Under the pieces are notes generated by a model that saw only the letters and a list, made by a program, of their open reading frames with translations, made no database searches and had not been told where the DNA came from. 64,000 nucleotides of DNA from Homoserinibacter sp. GY 40078. GTDB lineage: Bacteria; Actinomycetota; Actinomycetes; Actinomycetales; Microbacteriaceae. A program made the position numbers and the translations under genes. Positions 1 to 8,873 of the stretch are shown here, piece by piece; position 1 is the first letter of the stretch, and every line of letters starts with the position of its first letter. The stretch spans positions 124,001 to 188,000 of the forward strand of contig NZ_VRTZ01000003.1 of NCBI RefSeq assembly GCF_008017545.1, in the 5' to 3' direction.

Positions 1-34
1 GGCCACCCCGGCGCGCGCCCGATAATCTGGGGGG

Positions 35-1081
35 ATGACGCGCACCATCGACCTCGCCGTGATCGCGGGAGACGGCATCGGACCCGAAGTGATCGCGGAG
101 GCGGTGAAGGTGCTCGACCAGGCCGTCGCCGGTGAGGCGCAGCTCGCCACGACCGCGTACCCCTTCAGCGCCGCCCACTACCTCGAGACCGGCCGCGTGC
201 TGGATGAGGACGACCTTTCGGCGCTCGCGCAGCACGACGCGATACTCCTGGGCGCGGTAGGCGGGGATCCGCGCGACCCGCGTCTCGCGGGGGGCCTGAT
301 CGAGCGCGGCCTGCTTCTCAAGCTCCGTTTCGCGTTCGACCACTATGTGAACCTCCGGCCGACCGTGCTGTTCCCCTCGGTCACGAGCCCGCTGGCCGAG
401 CCGGGCGAGGTGGACTTTGTGGTGGTGCGAGAGGGGACCGAGGGCCCGTACGTCGGCAACGGCGGCAGCATCCGCACCGGCACCCCGCACGAGATCGCGA
501 ACGAGGTGAGCGTCAACACCGCCTACGGTGTCGAGCGGGTCGTCCGCTTCGCCTTCGCGCAGGCCGAGAAGCGCCGCAAGAAGCTCACGCTCGTCCACAA
601 GACGAACGTCCTGACCCACGCCGGCGGGCTGTGGGCGCGGACCGTCGAGGCCGAGGCGGCCAATCATCCGGACGTGGCGTGGGATTACCTCCATGTCGAC
701 GCCGCGACCATCTTCCTGGTCACCGATCCTGCTAGGTTCGACGTCATCGTCACCGACAATCTCTTCGGCGACATCCTCACCGATCTGGCCGGCGCCATCA
801 GCGGCGGCATCGGACTGGCGGCCTCCGGCAACATCAACCCGGATGGCACCTTCCCCAGCATGTTCGAGCCGGTTCACGGATCCGCGCCTGACATCGCCGG
901 GCAGCAGAAGGCCGACCCCACGGCCGCGATCCTGTCGACCGTGCTCCTGCTCGATCACCTCGGGCTCCCGGATGCGGCCCGCCGGGTCGAGCGGGCGGTG
1001 GCGGCGGATCTCGCCGAACGAGGAACCACCCCGCGCACCACCTCCGAGGTGGGCACCGCGATCGCGGCCCGCCTCGCCTGA
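35..1081 (+). CDS. leuB: 3-isopropylmalate dehydrogenase
   Basis: Third step of leucine biosynthesis: NAD-dependent oxidative decarboxylation of 3-isopropylmalate in the cytoplasm. The 348-residue protein opens with the nucleotide-binding signature AGDGIGPEV. It carries the family's central [10 protein letters not shown] segment and the metal/substrate region around [18 protein letters not shown], followed by the cofactor-binding stretch [12 protein letters not shown]. Length is normal for actinobacterial LeuB. The ATG follows a GGGGGG ribosome-binding stretch. ilvE starts 53 bases downstream in the same direction, so the two branched-chain amino acid genes are probably expressed together. 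Identification is secure. Confidence 0.97.
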   Translation: MTRTIDLAVIAGDGIGPEVIAEAVKVLDQAVAGEAQLATTAYPFSAAHYLETGRVLDEDDLSALAQHDAILLGAVGGDPRDPRLAGGLIERGLLLKLRFAFDHYVNLRPTVLFPSVTSPLAEPGEVDFVVVREGTEGPYVGNGGSIRTGTPHEIANEVSVNTAYGVERVVRFAFAQAEKRRKKLTLVHKTNVLTHAGGLWARTVEAEAANHPDVAWDYLHVDAATIFLVTDPARFDVIVTDNLFGDILTDLAGAISGGIGLAASGNINPDGTFPSMFEPVHGSAPDIAGQQKADPTAAILSTVLLLDHLGLPDAARRVERAVAADLAERGTTPRTTSEVGTAIAARLA

Positions 1082-1134
1082 GGCGGTCGACGGGCGCACA
1101 ATAGACTCCACACCCAGCAGAAGACGAGCCAGAC

Positions 1135-2250
1135 ATGTCCCTGAACCTCCTTCCCATGGCGAACCAGGATCTCCAGTTCCAGGTGACCCGCAACGAGAAC
1201 GCCGCCTCGCCCGAGGAGCGCGCCCAGGTGCTCGAGAATCCCGGATTCGGGCAGCACTTCACCGACCACATGGTCGACATCTGCTGGTCGGAGCGGGGCG
1301 GGTGGCACCGCCCGCGCGTGCAGCCGTACGGGCCGATCCAGTTGGACCCGGCCGCGGCGGTGCTGCACTACGCGCAGGAGGTCTTCGAAGGGCTCAAGGC
1401 CTACCGTCACGCCGACGGGTCGATCTGGACCTTCCGTCCGGAGGCGAACGCGGCGCGGATGCAGCGTTCGGCGAAGCGCCTCGCCCTGCCCGAACTGCCC
1501 ACCGAGTACTTCCTCGACTCCCTCGCCCAGCTGATCGCCGTCGACGGCGACTGGGTGCCGTCGCAGGCGGAGACGAGCCTGTACCTGCGGCCCTTCATGT
1601 TCGCGAAGGAGGCGTTCCTCGGGGTGCGCCCGGCGAAGAAGGTCAACTACTACGTGATCGCATCCCCGGCTGGCGCCTACTTCCACGGCGGCGTCACGCC
1701 CGTCTCGATCTGGCTGTCGACCACCTACACCCGTGCCGGCCACGGGGGGATGGGTCAGGCGAAGACCGGCGGCAACTACGCCGCATCGCTCGTCGCTCAG
1801 CAGGAGGCGTACGCGCACAATTGCGCCCAGGTGCTGTTCCTCGACGCGCAGGAGGGCCGCTACCTCGAAGAGCTCGGCGGGATGAACGTCGTACTCGTGA
1901 AGAAGGACGGCACGCTCATCACCCCCGACTCCGACTCGATCCTCGAGGGCATCACCGTCGACTCGGTGCTGACGCTCGCCCGCGATCGCGGGCACCGCGT
2001 TGAGCAGCGTCCGGTGACGATCGACGAGTGGCGCGACGGCGTGGCCTCGGGCGACATCGTCGAGGCGTTCGCATGCGGCACGGCCGCGGTGATCACGCCG
2101 ATCGCCGAGATCAAGGCGGCGGACGGTCGCGGGATCGTGATGCCGGAGGTCTCCGACCGGCTGGCGATGTCGCTGCGGGCGGAGCTCACCGGCATCCAGT
2201 ACGGCCGCGTCGAGGACCGCCACGGCTGGCTCCACCGCCTCGACGCCTGA
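1135..2250 (+). CDS. ilvE: branched-chain amino acid aminotransferase
   Basis: Pyridoxal-phosphate transaminase that interconverts Leu/Ile/Val and their 2-oxo acids. The 371-residue class IV aminotransferase has the typical early QVFEGLKAYR-like motif (seen as QEVFEGLKAYRH), the PLP-lysine region AKTGGNYAASL and the cofactor segment EELGGMNV. The C-terminal half has GTAAVITPI, diagnostic for the IlvE group. It follows leuB, which fits a biosynthetic pairing. It ends about 40 bases before a large palindrome that separates it from the convergent hydrolase gene. Confidence 0.97.
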   Translation: MSLNLLPMANQDLQFQVTRNENAASPEERAQVLENPGFGQHFTDHMVDICWSERGGWHRPRVQPYGPIQLDPAAAVLHYAQEVFEGLKAYRHADGSIWTFRPEANAARMQRSAKRLALPELPTEYFLDSLAQLIAVDGDWVPSQAETSLYLRPFMFAKEAFLGVRPAKKVNYYVIASPAGAYFHGGVTPVSIWLSTTYTRAGHGGMGQAKTGGNYAASLVAQQEAYAHNCAQVLFLDAQEGRYLEELGGMNVVLVKKDGTLITPDSDSILEGITVDSVLTLARDRGHRVEQRPVTIDEWRDGVASGDIVEAFACGTAAVITPIAEIKAADGRGIVMPEVSDRLAMSLRAELTGIQYGRVEDRHGWLHRLDA

Positions 2251-2288
2251 CCTCCGACCCCGTCGCTCACCCGGGCGCCCCTCTCGTT

Positions 2289-2356
2289 CCCGTGAGAGTA
2301 CGCACTTTTGCGTACTCTCACGGCCGAGAGCACGCAAAAGTGCGTACTCTCACGGG
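2289..2356. repeat. paired REP/BIME-like palindromes between convergent genes
   Basis: The outer arms (2289-2312 and 2333-2356) are a perfect 24-bp inverted repeat. The left half is itself a hairpin: arm CCGTGAGAGTACGCA, loop CTTT, perfect complementary arm (2290-2323). The right half is the same unit inverted, with loop AAAG and a decayed left arm (two bases missing, one substitution). This head-to-head arrangement resembles bacterial REP pairs. It lies between ilvE and the convergent hydrolase and overlaps the hydrolase stop codon, so it may also act as a two-way terminator. Confidence 0.8.
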
Positions 2357-2991
2357 GTTGAGGGCTCCGGGAGGTGTGCGGCGACAGCCGCGGCCGTCGC
2401 GTCCAGGTTGTCGGCGAGGGTGTGGCCGGATGCCTTGCGGGGCTTGAGGTCGTGGTCGCCATCCGGAAGCCAGTTCAGATCGATCGCATCCGAGAGGGCG
2501 TAACCCGCGACCTCCTCGCGAGATCCCATGATGTCGCGCTCGCCCTGACAGATGAGCGCAGGGGTGCGCAGCTGGGCGAGGTGCGCGGTGCGCAGCTGCC
2601 CGGGCTTACCCATCGGGTGGAACGGATAGCCGAGGCACACGAGCGCGGTCACGTCGCCCGTCGTGTGCAGCTCGTCGGCGATCATGCTCGCCACCCGACC
2701 CCCGAACGACTTGCCCCCGATCGCCGGAACGCGGCCGGTCTCCGCCCGCACCTGCTCGATCACCGCGCGGTACTCGTCGAGCACCGCCTCCGCCCGCGGA
2801 TTCGGCCGCCGGACACCCTCGCGCCGCGCCGCCATGTACGCGAACTCGAACCGCGCCACGCGGATGCCGCGCTCGCCGAGGCGCGCCGCCATGTCATCCA
2901 TCCAGGGCGAGTCCATCGGTGCCCCGGCTCCGTGGGCCAGCACCAGGATGCGGGAGGCGTCGGCGGGCCCGGTCCACAGCAGCTCGGTCAT
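2350..2991 (-). CDS. alpha/beta hydrolase of the KANL3/Tex30-like family
   Basis: A 213-residue cytoplasmic alpha/beta-hydrolase fold protein. The early oxyanion segment LAHGAGAPMDSPW and the nucleophile elbow GGKSFGGR (Ser about 95) are clear, with a later QGERDIMG acid region and a GDHDLKPRK histidine motif. These match the small predicted hydrolases annotated as KANL3/Tex30 or dienelactone-hydrolase-like; the substrate is unknown. An upstream in-frame extension would run into the divergent FAH gene, so the ATG at 2991 is preferred. The stop codon lies inside the palindrome shared with ilvE. Confidence 0.85.
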   Translation of the reverse strand: MTELLWTGPADASRILVLAHGAGAPMDSPWMDDMAARLGERGIRVARFEFAYMAARREGVRRPNPRAEAVLDEYRAVIEQVRAETGRVPAIGGKSFGGRVASMIADELHTTGDVTALVCLGYPFHPMGKPGQLRTAHLAQLRTPALICQGERDIMGSREEVAGYALSDAIDLNWLPDGDHDLKPRKASGHTLADNLDATAAAVAAHLPEPSTP

Positions 2992-3055
2992 CGGTCCAGT
3001 ATTGCGGTGCTCGAACACAACAAGCGCCTCTCGGCCGCCCCGGTAGGCTCGCAGG

Positions 3056-3835
3056 GTGAGAGTCGCGCGTTTCAGCACCGGAGGCGACCCGCGCTACGGC
3101 ATCGTCGATGACGACGAGGTCGTGGTGCTCGCGGGCGACCCCATGTTCCAGGGATTCGATCCGACCGGCGAGCGGGTGCCGCTCGCGGACGCCCGGCTCC
3201 TCGCTCCGGTGATCCCGCGCTCGAAGGTGGTGTGCGTCGGCCTCAACTACGCCGAGCATCGCAAGGACCTCGCCAACGTCGACGCCCCCGACAACCCCCT
3301 CATCTTCCTGAAGCCCAACACCGCGGTGATCGGGCCGGACGATCCGATCCGCATCCCGCCGGTCGAGGGTCGCATCACGCACGAGGGCGAGCTGGTCGCG
3401 GTGATCGGCCGCATCGCGAAGCAGGTGAGTGCCGAGAACTGGTCCGACTACGTCTTCGGATACACGGTGGGCAACGACGTCTCGGCGCGCGACCAGATGT
3501 TCGCCGACGGGCAGTGGGCGCGGGCGAAGGGTTACGACACCTTCGCGCCTATCGGTCCCTGGATCGAGACGGAGCTCGACCCGAGCGCCCTCGAGATCAC
3601 TACGTGGGTCGATGGGGAGCCGCGGCGTCACGGAAACACCCGCGACATGATCCACGGCCTGCCGGAGCTCATCGAGTACATCTCCGACATCTGGACGCTG
3701 CTGCCCGGCGACATCATCATGACGGGGACGCCGTCCGGGCTCGGCGGGTTCGTCCACGGGCAGACCGTGGAGATCGAGATCGAGGGGATCGGGCGCCTGC
3801 GTAACCCCGCGCTCGACCGCGACGCGACGTCGTGA
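3056..3835 (+). CDS. fumarylacetoacetate hydrolase family protein
   Basis: A 259-residue FAH-fold enzyme of the FAHD1/HpcE type, which hydrolyses or decarboxylates C-C bonds in acylpyruvate-like or beta-keto acids using Mg2+. Visible family motifs are VVCVGLNYAEHR, the metal-binding ITHEGELVAVIG (Glu-X-Glu) and GNDVSARD, then the C-terminal MTGTPSGLG. The start is GTG. The stop overlaps the GTG of the YeiH-like gene by 4 nt, implying translational coupling. The exact substrate cannot be read from sequence. In related genomes a gene of this type commonly sits between ilvE and gltX. Confidence 0.9.
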   Translation: MRVARFSTGGDPRYGIVDDDEVVVLAGDPMFQGFDPTGERVPLADARLLAPVIPRSKVVCVGLNYAEHRKDLANVDAPDNPLIFLKPNTAVIGPDDPIRIPPVEGRITHEGELVAVIGRIAKQVSAENWSDYVFGYTVGNDVSARDQMFADGQWARAKGYDTFAPIGPWIETELDPSALEITTWVDGEPRRHGNTRDMIHGLPELIEYISDIWTLLPGDIIMTGTPSGLGGFVHGQTVEIEIEGIGRLRNPALDRDATS

Positions 3836-4854
3836 CGGGCGGCATCCGGCTGCGCGTTCCCGGTGTGGCTGTGGCGCTCGCAGGGGCGGGCGTCGCCTTC
3901 CTGATCCACCTGGCCCTTCCGGCGGTGCCGTGGCTCACGGCCGCGTTCGTCATCGGGTTCGTGGCGGCGGCTATCCCGCCCGTGCGTCCTGCGCTCGATG
4001 GCGTGCTGAGATCCGGGCTCGCGTTCTCGGCGCGCACCCTGCTGCGCGCGGGGATCGTGTTGCTCGGACTCGATCTGGCGATCGGCGATGTCGCGGCGCT
4101 CGGGATCACGGGGGTCGCCGCGATCGTCGGGCTCGTGGTCATCGCGTTCGCCGCCACCTACGGCATCGCCCGCGCACTCCGGCTTCCGGGTGACGAGCCC
4201 GTGCTGCTCGCTGCCGGGTTCTCGATCTGCGGAGTGTCGGCCGTCGGGGCGATGTCGGCCGCGCGGGGGCGTTCGTCGGATGACACGGCGACTCCGACGG
4301 CGCTCGTCACGCTCTTCGGTACCGCGGCGATCGCGGTGCTCCCGGCTCTCGCCCAGTTCGCTGCGGCGCTCGGCGCGCCGATGAGTCCCGAGTTCTTCGG
4401 CGCGTGGGTGGGTGCGAGCGTTCACGACGTTGGGCAGGTGGTCGCGACGGCGCAGACCGCGGGCGCCGCGGCGCTCGCGGCGGCGATCGTGGTGAAGCTC
4501 ACGCGCGTGCTCATGCTGGCGCCGATGGTGGCCGTCGCATCCGTGCGCACTCGCCGGGCGGCCCGCGCGGGTGGCACAGGAGACGCCGCGCTGCCGCCGA
4601 TCGTGCCGCTGTTCATCGTGGGGTTCGTCCTCCTGGTGCTGGTGCGCACGTTCGTGCCGGTTCCCGATCTCGCGCTCGATGTCGCCGACACGGTGCGGAA
4701 CGTGCTGCTCGCGGCGGCACTCGTGGGCATCGGGGCGTCGTTGCGGCTCGAACGTCTCGTGCGCACCGGTGGTCGGGCGGTGCTCGCGGCTGCGGCGTCG
4801 TGGGCTGTGATTCTCGTGCTCGGCTGGGGTGTGGCGTTCGTCGTCACCTCCTGA
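3832..4854 (+). CDS. YeiH/YadS family putative sulfate exporter (UPF0324)
   Basis: A 340-residue integral membrane protein with about ten hydrophobic segments. It matches the UPF0324/YeiH family by the early TAAFVIGFVAA helix, LRAGIVLLGLDLAIGD, the GFSICGVSAVGAMS signature (about residues 123-140) and GASVHDVGQVVA (about 195). YeiH-type proteins are described as putative sulfate exporters, but the function is poorly supported experimentally. The GTG start overlaps the preceding FAH gene stop. Confidence 0.85.
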   Translation: MTGGIRLRVPGVAVALAGAGVAFLIHLALPAVPWLTAAFVIGFVAAAIPPVRPALDGVLRSGLAFSARTLLRAGIVLLGLDLAIGDVAALGITGVAAIVGLVVIAFAATYGIARALRLPGDEPVLLAAGFSICGVSAVGAMSAARGRSSDDTATPTALVTLFGTAAIAVLPALAQFAAALGAPMSPEFFGAWVGASVHDVGQVVATAQTAGAAALAAAIVVKLTRVLMLAPMVAVASVRTRRAARAGGTGDAALPPIVPLFIVGFVLLVLVRTFVPVPDLALDVADTVRNVLLAAALVGIGASLRLERLVRTGGRAVLAAAASWAVILVLGWGVAFVVTS

Positions 4855-4880
4855 GAGAAATCTGGATATCCAGCGCTCTC
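4853..4880. terminator. hairpin after the YeiH-like gene
   Basis: A perfect 12-bp palindrome CTGGATATCCAG (4862-4873) is framed by GAGAG (4853-4857) and CTCTC (4876-4880). It begins at the stop codon of the exporter gene and could form a stem-loop. There is no U-tract, so terminator function is tentative. Confidence 0.45.
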
Positions 4881-4907
4881 CCCGGCGGGAGCGGGCAGGC
4901 TGGAGGA

Positions 4908-5240
4908 ATGTCCGAGCCGCCTCTCGACCCCGCACGCGTGCGGGATCAGCCGGCGCTCACGACGTCGAGGGGCACGGGCTGGCTCGTGATGGGCGGTCTG
5001 CTCTCGGTCGTGTCTCTCGGCGCCCTTGTGCCGATGGCGGTCATGCGGATGCCGCCGACCGGCATTGCGGCGACGGCCGTCTTCGTGATCGTGTCGCTCA
5101 CGGCGAGCATGGTGATCGTGCGGTTTGCGACCCCTCCGGGGCGGCTCCGCATCGGGCTTCTCGCGCTTGAGATGAGCGGCATCGCCTTCGTCGCGCTGCT
5201 CGCGGTGGTCGTCGTGGCGCAGCGCGCGGCCATCGCCTGA
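4908..5240 (+). CDS. small hypothetical membrane protein
   Basis: A 110-residue protein with a hydrophilic N-terminus of about 25 residues and three predicted transmembrane helices (about residues 26-48, 52-70 and 82-108). I do not recognise the family. The ATG at 4908 directly follows GGAGGA, an unusually close ribosome-binding site. It runs convergently toward the LacI gene at 5269. The region between the two stops contains a 16-bp near-direct repeat of CGCCTGAGGC(G/T)CAGCG. Confidence 0.65.
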   Translation: MSEPPLDPARVRDQPALTTSRGTGWLVMGGLLSVVSLGALVPMAVMRMPPTGIAATAVFVIVSLTASMVIVRFATPPGRLRIGLLALEMSGIAFVALLAVVVVAQRAAIA

Positions 5241-5268
5241 GGCGCAGCGCGCCGCGGACGCCTGAGGC

Positions 5269-6282
5269 TCAGCGGGCGCGAGTCGACGCGCGCAGTACGA
5301 GGCGGGTCGGCAGCGGAGTGTCCTCCGTGACGGTGTCGGGGTCCTCCACCGCGAGAAGCACCTTCTGCATCATGAGCCCGCCGAGGGCCGCGAAGTCCTG
5401 CCGCACGGTCGTGAGCGGCGGGAAGAGGTAGCCGGCCTCGGGCACGTCGTCGAATCCGACGACGCTCACGTCGTCGGGCACGCGGAGCCCGCGCTCGCGG
5501 AACGCCGAGAGCAGGCCGATCGCCATGTGGTCGTTGCCGACGAACACGGCCTCCCCGGGTTCGACGGGCAGGTCGAGCCCGACCCGGTAGCCGCTCTCGG
5601 CAGACCAGTCCCCTCGCGGCGCATCCACGAGGTCGAGCCGCCGGCCCACGAGCTCGTCACGCCATCCGCGTTCGCGCTCGATGGCATCCGGGTTCTCGCT
5701 CGGTCCGCCGAGATGCAGGATGCGCGTGTGACCGAGTTCCGCGAGGTGCCGCACGGCGGCGCGGGCACCGCGGTACTGGTCGATCGAGACGATGAGGGGA
5801 CTGGGCCGTGGGGACGCCGCGACCGCCACGACGGGGATCGCGAGGTCGAGCCCGCCTACCACCTCGAGCACGGCGATGTCGACGACGATCAGCACGATCG
5901 CATCCACTCGCTGGCGCAGCAGCGACTCGACCACCGAGCGCACGGCGCCGGGATCCTCATCGAGCGAGCTGACCGCCTCCACGCTGTAGCGCGCGGCGCG
6001 CGCCGCGAAGTTGAAGTGCATCGCGATGGAGCTCGGACCGTAGTCCGAGACGCCGGGCGAGACGAGGCCGATCGTGCGGGTGCGTCGGGTGACGAGCGCA
6101 CGCGCGGCAGGGGAGGGGCTGTAGCGCAGTTGTGCGATCGCCTGCTCGACGCGCGCGCGGGTGGCGGGCCGTACGTTCGGCAGGTCGTTGAGCACGCGCG
6201 AGACAGTTTGGTGCGAAACACCCGCGAGCCGGGCGACGTCGAAGATGTTGGCGGCGCGGGCGCCCTTCTCCTCCTGGCTCAT
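5269..6282 (-). CDS. LacI family transcriptional regulator of the sugar ABC operon
   Basis: A 337-residue LacI/GalR regulator. The N-terminal helix-turn-helix and hinge are clear (NIFDVARLAGVSHQTVSRVL, then RPATRARVEQAI). A periplasmic-binding-like effector domain follows, ending in the family motifs VFVGNDHMAIG, DVSVVGFDDVPEA and PPLTTVRQDF. The ATG at 6282 is chosen because the upstream in-frame part is low-complexity and overlaps the ATPase gene. It starts 10 nt after that ATPase stop, so it is the last gene of the transporter operon and probably its repressor. It is paralogous to the LacI protein at 13302-14324. Confidence 0.92.
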   Translation of the reverse strand: MSQEEKGARAANIFDVARLAGVSHQTVSRVLNDLPNVRPATRARVEQAIAQLRYSPSPAARALVTRRTRTIGLVSPGVSDYGPSSIAMHFNFAARAARYSVEAVSSLDEDPGAVRSVVESLLRQRVDAIVLIVVDIAVLEVVGGLDLAIPVVAVAASPRPSPLIVSIDQYRGARAAVRHLAELGHTRILHLGGPSENPDAIERERGWRDELVGRRLDLVDAPRGDWSAESGYRVGLDLPVEPGEAVFVGNDHMAIGLLSAFRERGLRVPDDVSVVGFDDVPEAGYLFPPLTTVRQDFAALGGLMMQKVLLAVEDPDTVTEDTPLPTRLVLRASTRAR

Positions 6283-6292
6283 CGTGGTCCGA

Positions 6293-7816
6293 TCATCCCT
6301 CGTCGTCCGGGCGGGCGACGAGCGCGAGCAGGGAGTCGACCGTGAGCGACTCGGCGGCACTGCTCGCCACGATCTCGCCGTCGCGCATCACGAGGATGCG
6401 GTCCGAGACGCGCAGCACCTCCTCGAGCTCCGCCGAGATGAACACGACCGAGAGCCCGTTGTCGGCGAGTTCGGTCACGAGGTTCTGGATCTCGACCTTG
6501 GCGCCCACGTCGATGCCGCGCGTCGGCTCGTCGAGCACGAGCGCCCGCGGCGCGAGCGCGAGCAGGCGCGCGAGCAGCACCTTCTGCTGGTTGCCGCCGG
6601 AGAGCGTCCGGGCGGGACGCTCCGGATCCGCGGGTCGGATGTCGAGCGCGTCGATCCAGCTCGCGGCGAGTTCGCGCTGGCGCGCCGCGGGGATGCGATG
6701 GAGCACGCCGCGCTGCGCCTGCAGTGCGAGGGTGATGTTCTCGCGCACCGACAGCTCGCCGATGATGCCGTCGGCGCGGCGGTTCTCGGAGGAGTACACG
6801 ACGCCGAGCGAGATCGCCTGCCGCGGATGCCGGGCGTGGATCGGCGCGCCCGCGATGCGGATCACCCCGGACGTGATGGCGTCGACACCGGTGAGGGCAC
6901 GCGCGAGCTCCGTGCGGCCGGATCCGAGGAGCCCCGCGACGCCCAGCACCTCTCCCTCGACGAGGTCGACGTCGGCGCCCCCCACCCCGGGTGCGTCGAC
7001 GCCGCGGGCGCTCAGGTAGGGCGTCGCGATCTCGCCGCTCGGCGGGTCGGACCTCTGCCGGGCGACGAGCTCACCCGACTCCCGGCCGAGCATCTTCTGC
7101 ACGAGGTCGATCCGCAGCAGCTCACGGGTGAGGTACTCGCCGACGAGTCGCCCGCCGCGCAGCACGGTCACGCGGTCGCAGATCTCGTAGACCTGATCGA
7201 GGAAGTGCGACACGAAGAGGATCGCAACACCTCGGCTCTTCAGTTCGCGGATCACGCGGAACAGCTCGGCGACCTCGTCGAGGTCGAGGCTCGAGGTCGG
7301 CTCGTCGAGCACGAGCACGCGCACCTCGGTCGAGATCGCGCGGGCGATCGCGACGAGCTGCTGCACGGCGAGGGAGTGCGTGCCGAGCAGGGAGGCGGGA
7401 TCGACATCGAGCCCGAGGTCGGCGAGCACGGTACGGGCGTCTTCGCGCATCCGCGCCCCGTCGATGAGTCCGAGTCTGCGCGGCTCGCGTCCCAGCCAGA
7501 TGTTCTCGGCGACCGAGAGGTTCGGCAGCAGGTCGATCTCCTGGTACACGGTCGAGATGCCCGCGTCGATCGCCTCGCGCGGGTTCGCGAAGCGCACCCG
7601 ATCGCCGGCGAGACGGATGGTGCCCGCGTCGAGCGGCAGCGCACCCGTGAGCGCCTTGATGAGGGTCGACTTGCCGGCCCCGTTCTCGCCCATGAGCGAG
7701 TGCACTTCGCCCGGGAACATCCGGAAGTCGACGCGATCGAGTGCCAGCTCCGCCGGGAAGCGCACCGTTGCGCCGGTCACCTCCACGACCGGCCGAGTCT
7801 CGTCGACCATCCTCAT
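6293..7816 (-). CDS. sugar ABC transporter ATPase (YtfR/RbsA type)
   Basis: A cytoplasmic ATPase of about 507 residues with two fused nucleotide-binding domains, the CUT2 architecture. Domain 1 has Walker A GENGAGKST, and domain 2 has the LSGGNQQK signature and EPTRGIDVG. It is a second ATPase besides the one at 9895-11496, so the operon carries two double-domain ATPases. Start choice is uncertain: ATG at 7816, or two codons later at 7810. It is 40 nt downstream of a permease gene and 10 nt upstream of the LacI gene. Substrate is inferred from the binding protein to be a furanose or pentose sugar. Confidence 0.9.
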   Translation of the reverse strand: MRMVDETRPVVEVTGATVRFPAELALDRVDFRMFPGEVHSLMGENGAGKSTLIKALTGALPLDAGTIRLAGDRVRFANPREAIDAGISTVYQEIDLLPNLSVAENIWLGREPRRLGLIDGARMREDARTVLADLGLDVDPASLLGTHSLAVQQLVAIARAISTEVRVLVLDEPTSSLDLDEVAELFRVIRELKSRGVAILFVSHFLDQVYEICDRVTVLRGGRLVGEYLTRELLRIDLVQKMLGRESGELVARQRSDPPSGEIATPYLSARGVDAPGVGGADVDLVEGEVLGVAGLLGSGRTELARALTGVDAITSGVIRIAGAPIHARHPRQAISLGVVYSSENRRADGIIGELSVRENITLALQAQRGVLHRIPAARQRELAASWIDALDIRPADPERPARTLSGGNQQKVLLARLLALAPRALVLDEPTRGIDVGAKVEIQNLVTELADNGLSVVFISAELEEVLRVSDRILVMRDGEIVASSAAESLTVDSLLALVARPDDEG

Positions 7817-7856
7817 ATCATGCCCGCGCGGGACCTCCCGCGGCCCGTGCACGGCG

Positions 7857-8873
7857 CTATCGGCGGTTCGAGCGGGCGACGATGATCCGCTGTACGACCA
7901 CGAACACGAGCAGCAGCGTGCCGATCGAGATGCGCGTCCATGACTGGTCGGCCCCGAGGAACGAGATCACCGACTTGATCGTGCCGTACACGAACACGCC
8001 GATCATCGATCCGACGACGAAGCCCGAGCCGCCGGTCAGCAGGGTGCCGCCGACGACCACCGCGGCGATCGTGTCGAGCTCGGTGCCCATGCCGTTGAGC
8101 GGATACGACGCGCCCGTGTAGGCCGTGAAGACGACTCCGGCGAGCCCAGCGCAGACTCCGCTCACGACGTATGCGAGCAGCTTGGTGCGCACCACCGGGA
8201 GGCCCATGAGGCGGGCGGAGCTCTCGTTGCCGCCGATGGCGTAGATCGTGCGACCGAAGCGGGTGAGGGCGAGAACGAGCGCACCGACCAGCACGACGAG
8301 CAGGGCGATGATGCCCGTGGGGGTGATGTACCAGCTGCCCGGCGCCACCTGCAGGCGCGTGGACTGCAACCACAGGATGGCGGTGTCCTCGACCTTGATC
8401 GAGTCGAGGCTCACCATGAAGGCGAGCCCGCGGGCGGCGAACATCGCGGCGAGGGATGCGATGAACGGCTGCACGTCGAAGAACTGCACCATGACGCCGA
8501 TCGCGAGACCCATCGCGGCTCCGATGAGCAGCATGATCGGCACGACCGCGGCGCTCGGCACCCCGTCGCGCAGCAGGCTGGCGCCGAACATCCCCGTGAA
8601 CGCCATCACGGCGCCGACCGACAAGTCGATGCCGCCGGTCAGGATCACGAACGTCATGCCGACGGCGAGAATGAACAGGTAGGCGTTGTCGAGCAGGAGC
8701 GACGAGATCACCCGAGGGGTGAGGAAGTTGCCGAACCGCGCCTGCGCGAGAGCGAAGATCACGATGAGCAGCGCCAGGGCAGCGAACACCGGCACCCAGG
8801 AGGCGCGGCGGCTCATGAACCGTGCGACGACCCCGGGGGAGCGGCGCTCGGCGGTGGTGGTCGCGGTGGTCAT
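7857..8873 (-). CDS. sugar ABC transporter permease (YjfF-like)
   Basis: A 338-residue BPD_transp_2-type permease with about nine hydrophobic helices and the RbsC-family motif TGGIDLSVGAVMA near residue 80. It also has GGNESSARLMG and GGTLLTGGSG near the C-terminal third. Its length and position next to a second, different permease match the YtfT/YjfF pair of the galactofuranose importer. It overlaps the upstream permease gene by 4 nt. Confidence 0.9.
   Translation of the reverse strand: MTTATTTAERRSPGVVARFMSRRASWVPVFAALALLIVIFALAQARFGNFLTPRVISSLLLDNAYLFILAVGMTFVILTGGIDLSVGAVMAFTGMFGASLLRDGVPSAAVVPIMLLIGAAMGLAIGVMVQFFDVQPFIASLAAMFAARGLAFMVSLDSIKVEDTAILWLQSTRLQVAPGSWYITPTGIIALLVVLVGALVLALTRFGRTIYAIGGNESSARLMGLPVVRTKLLAYVVSGVCAGLAGVVFTAYTGASYPLNGMGTELDTIAAVVVGGTLLTGGSGFVVGSMIGVFVYGTIKSVISFLGADQSWTRISIGTLLLVFVVVQRIIVARSNRR

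Noticed and set aside
2289-2356. Repeat at 2289 as a CRISPR fragment
   Set aside because: Only two inverted units with no spacers.
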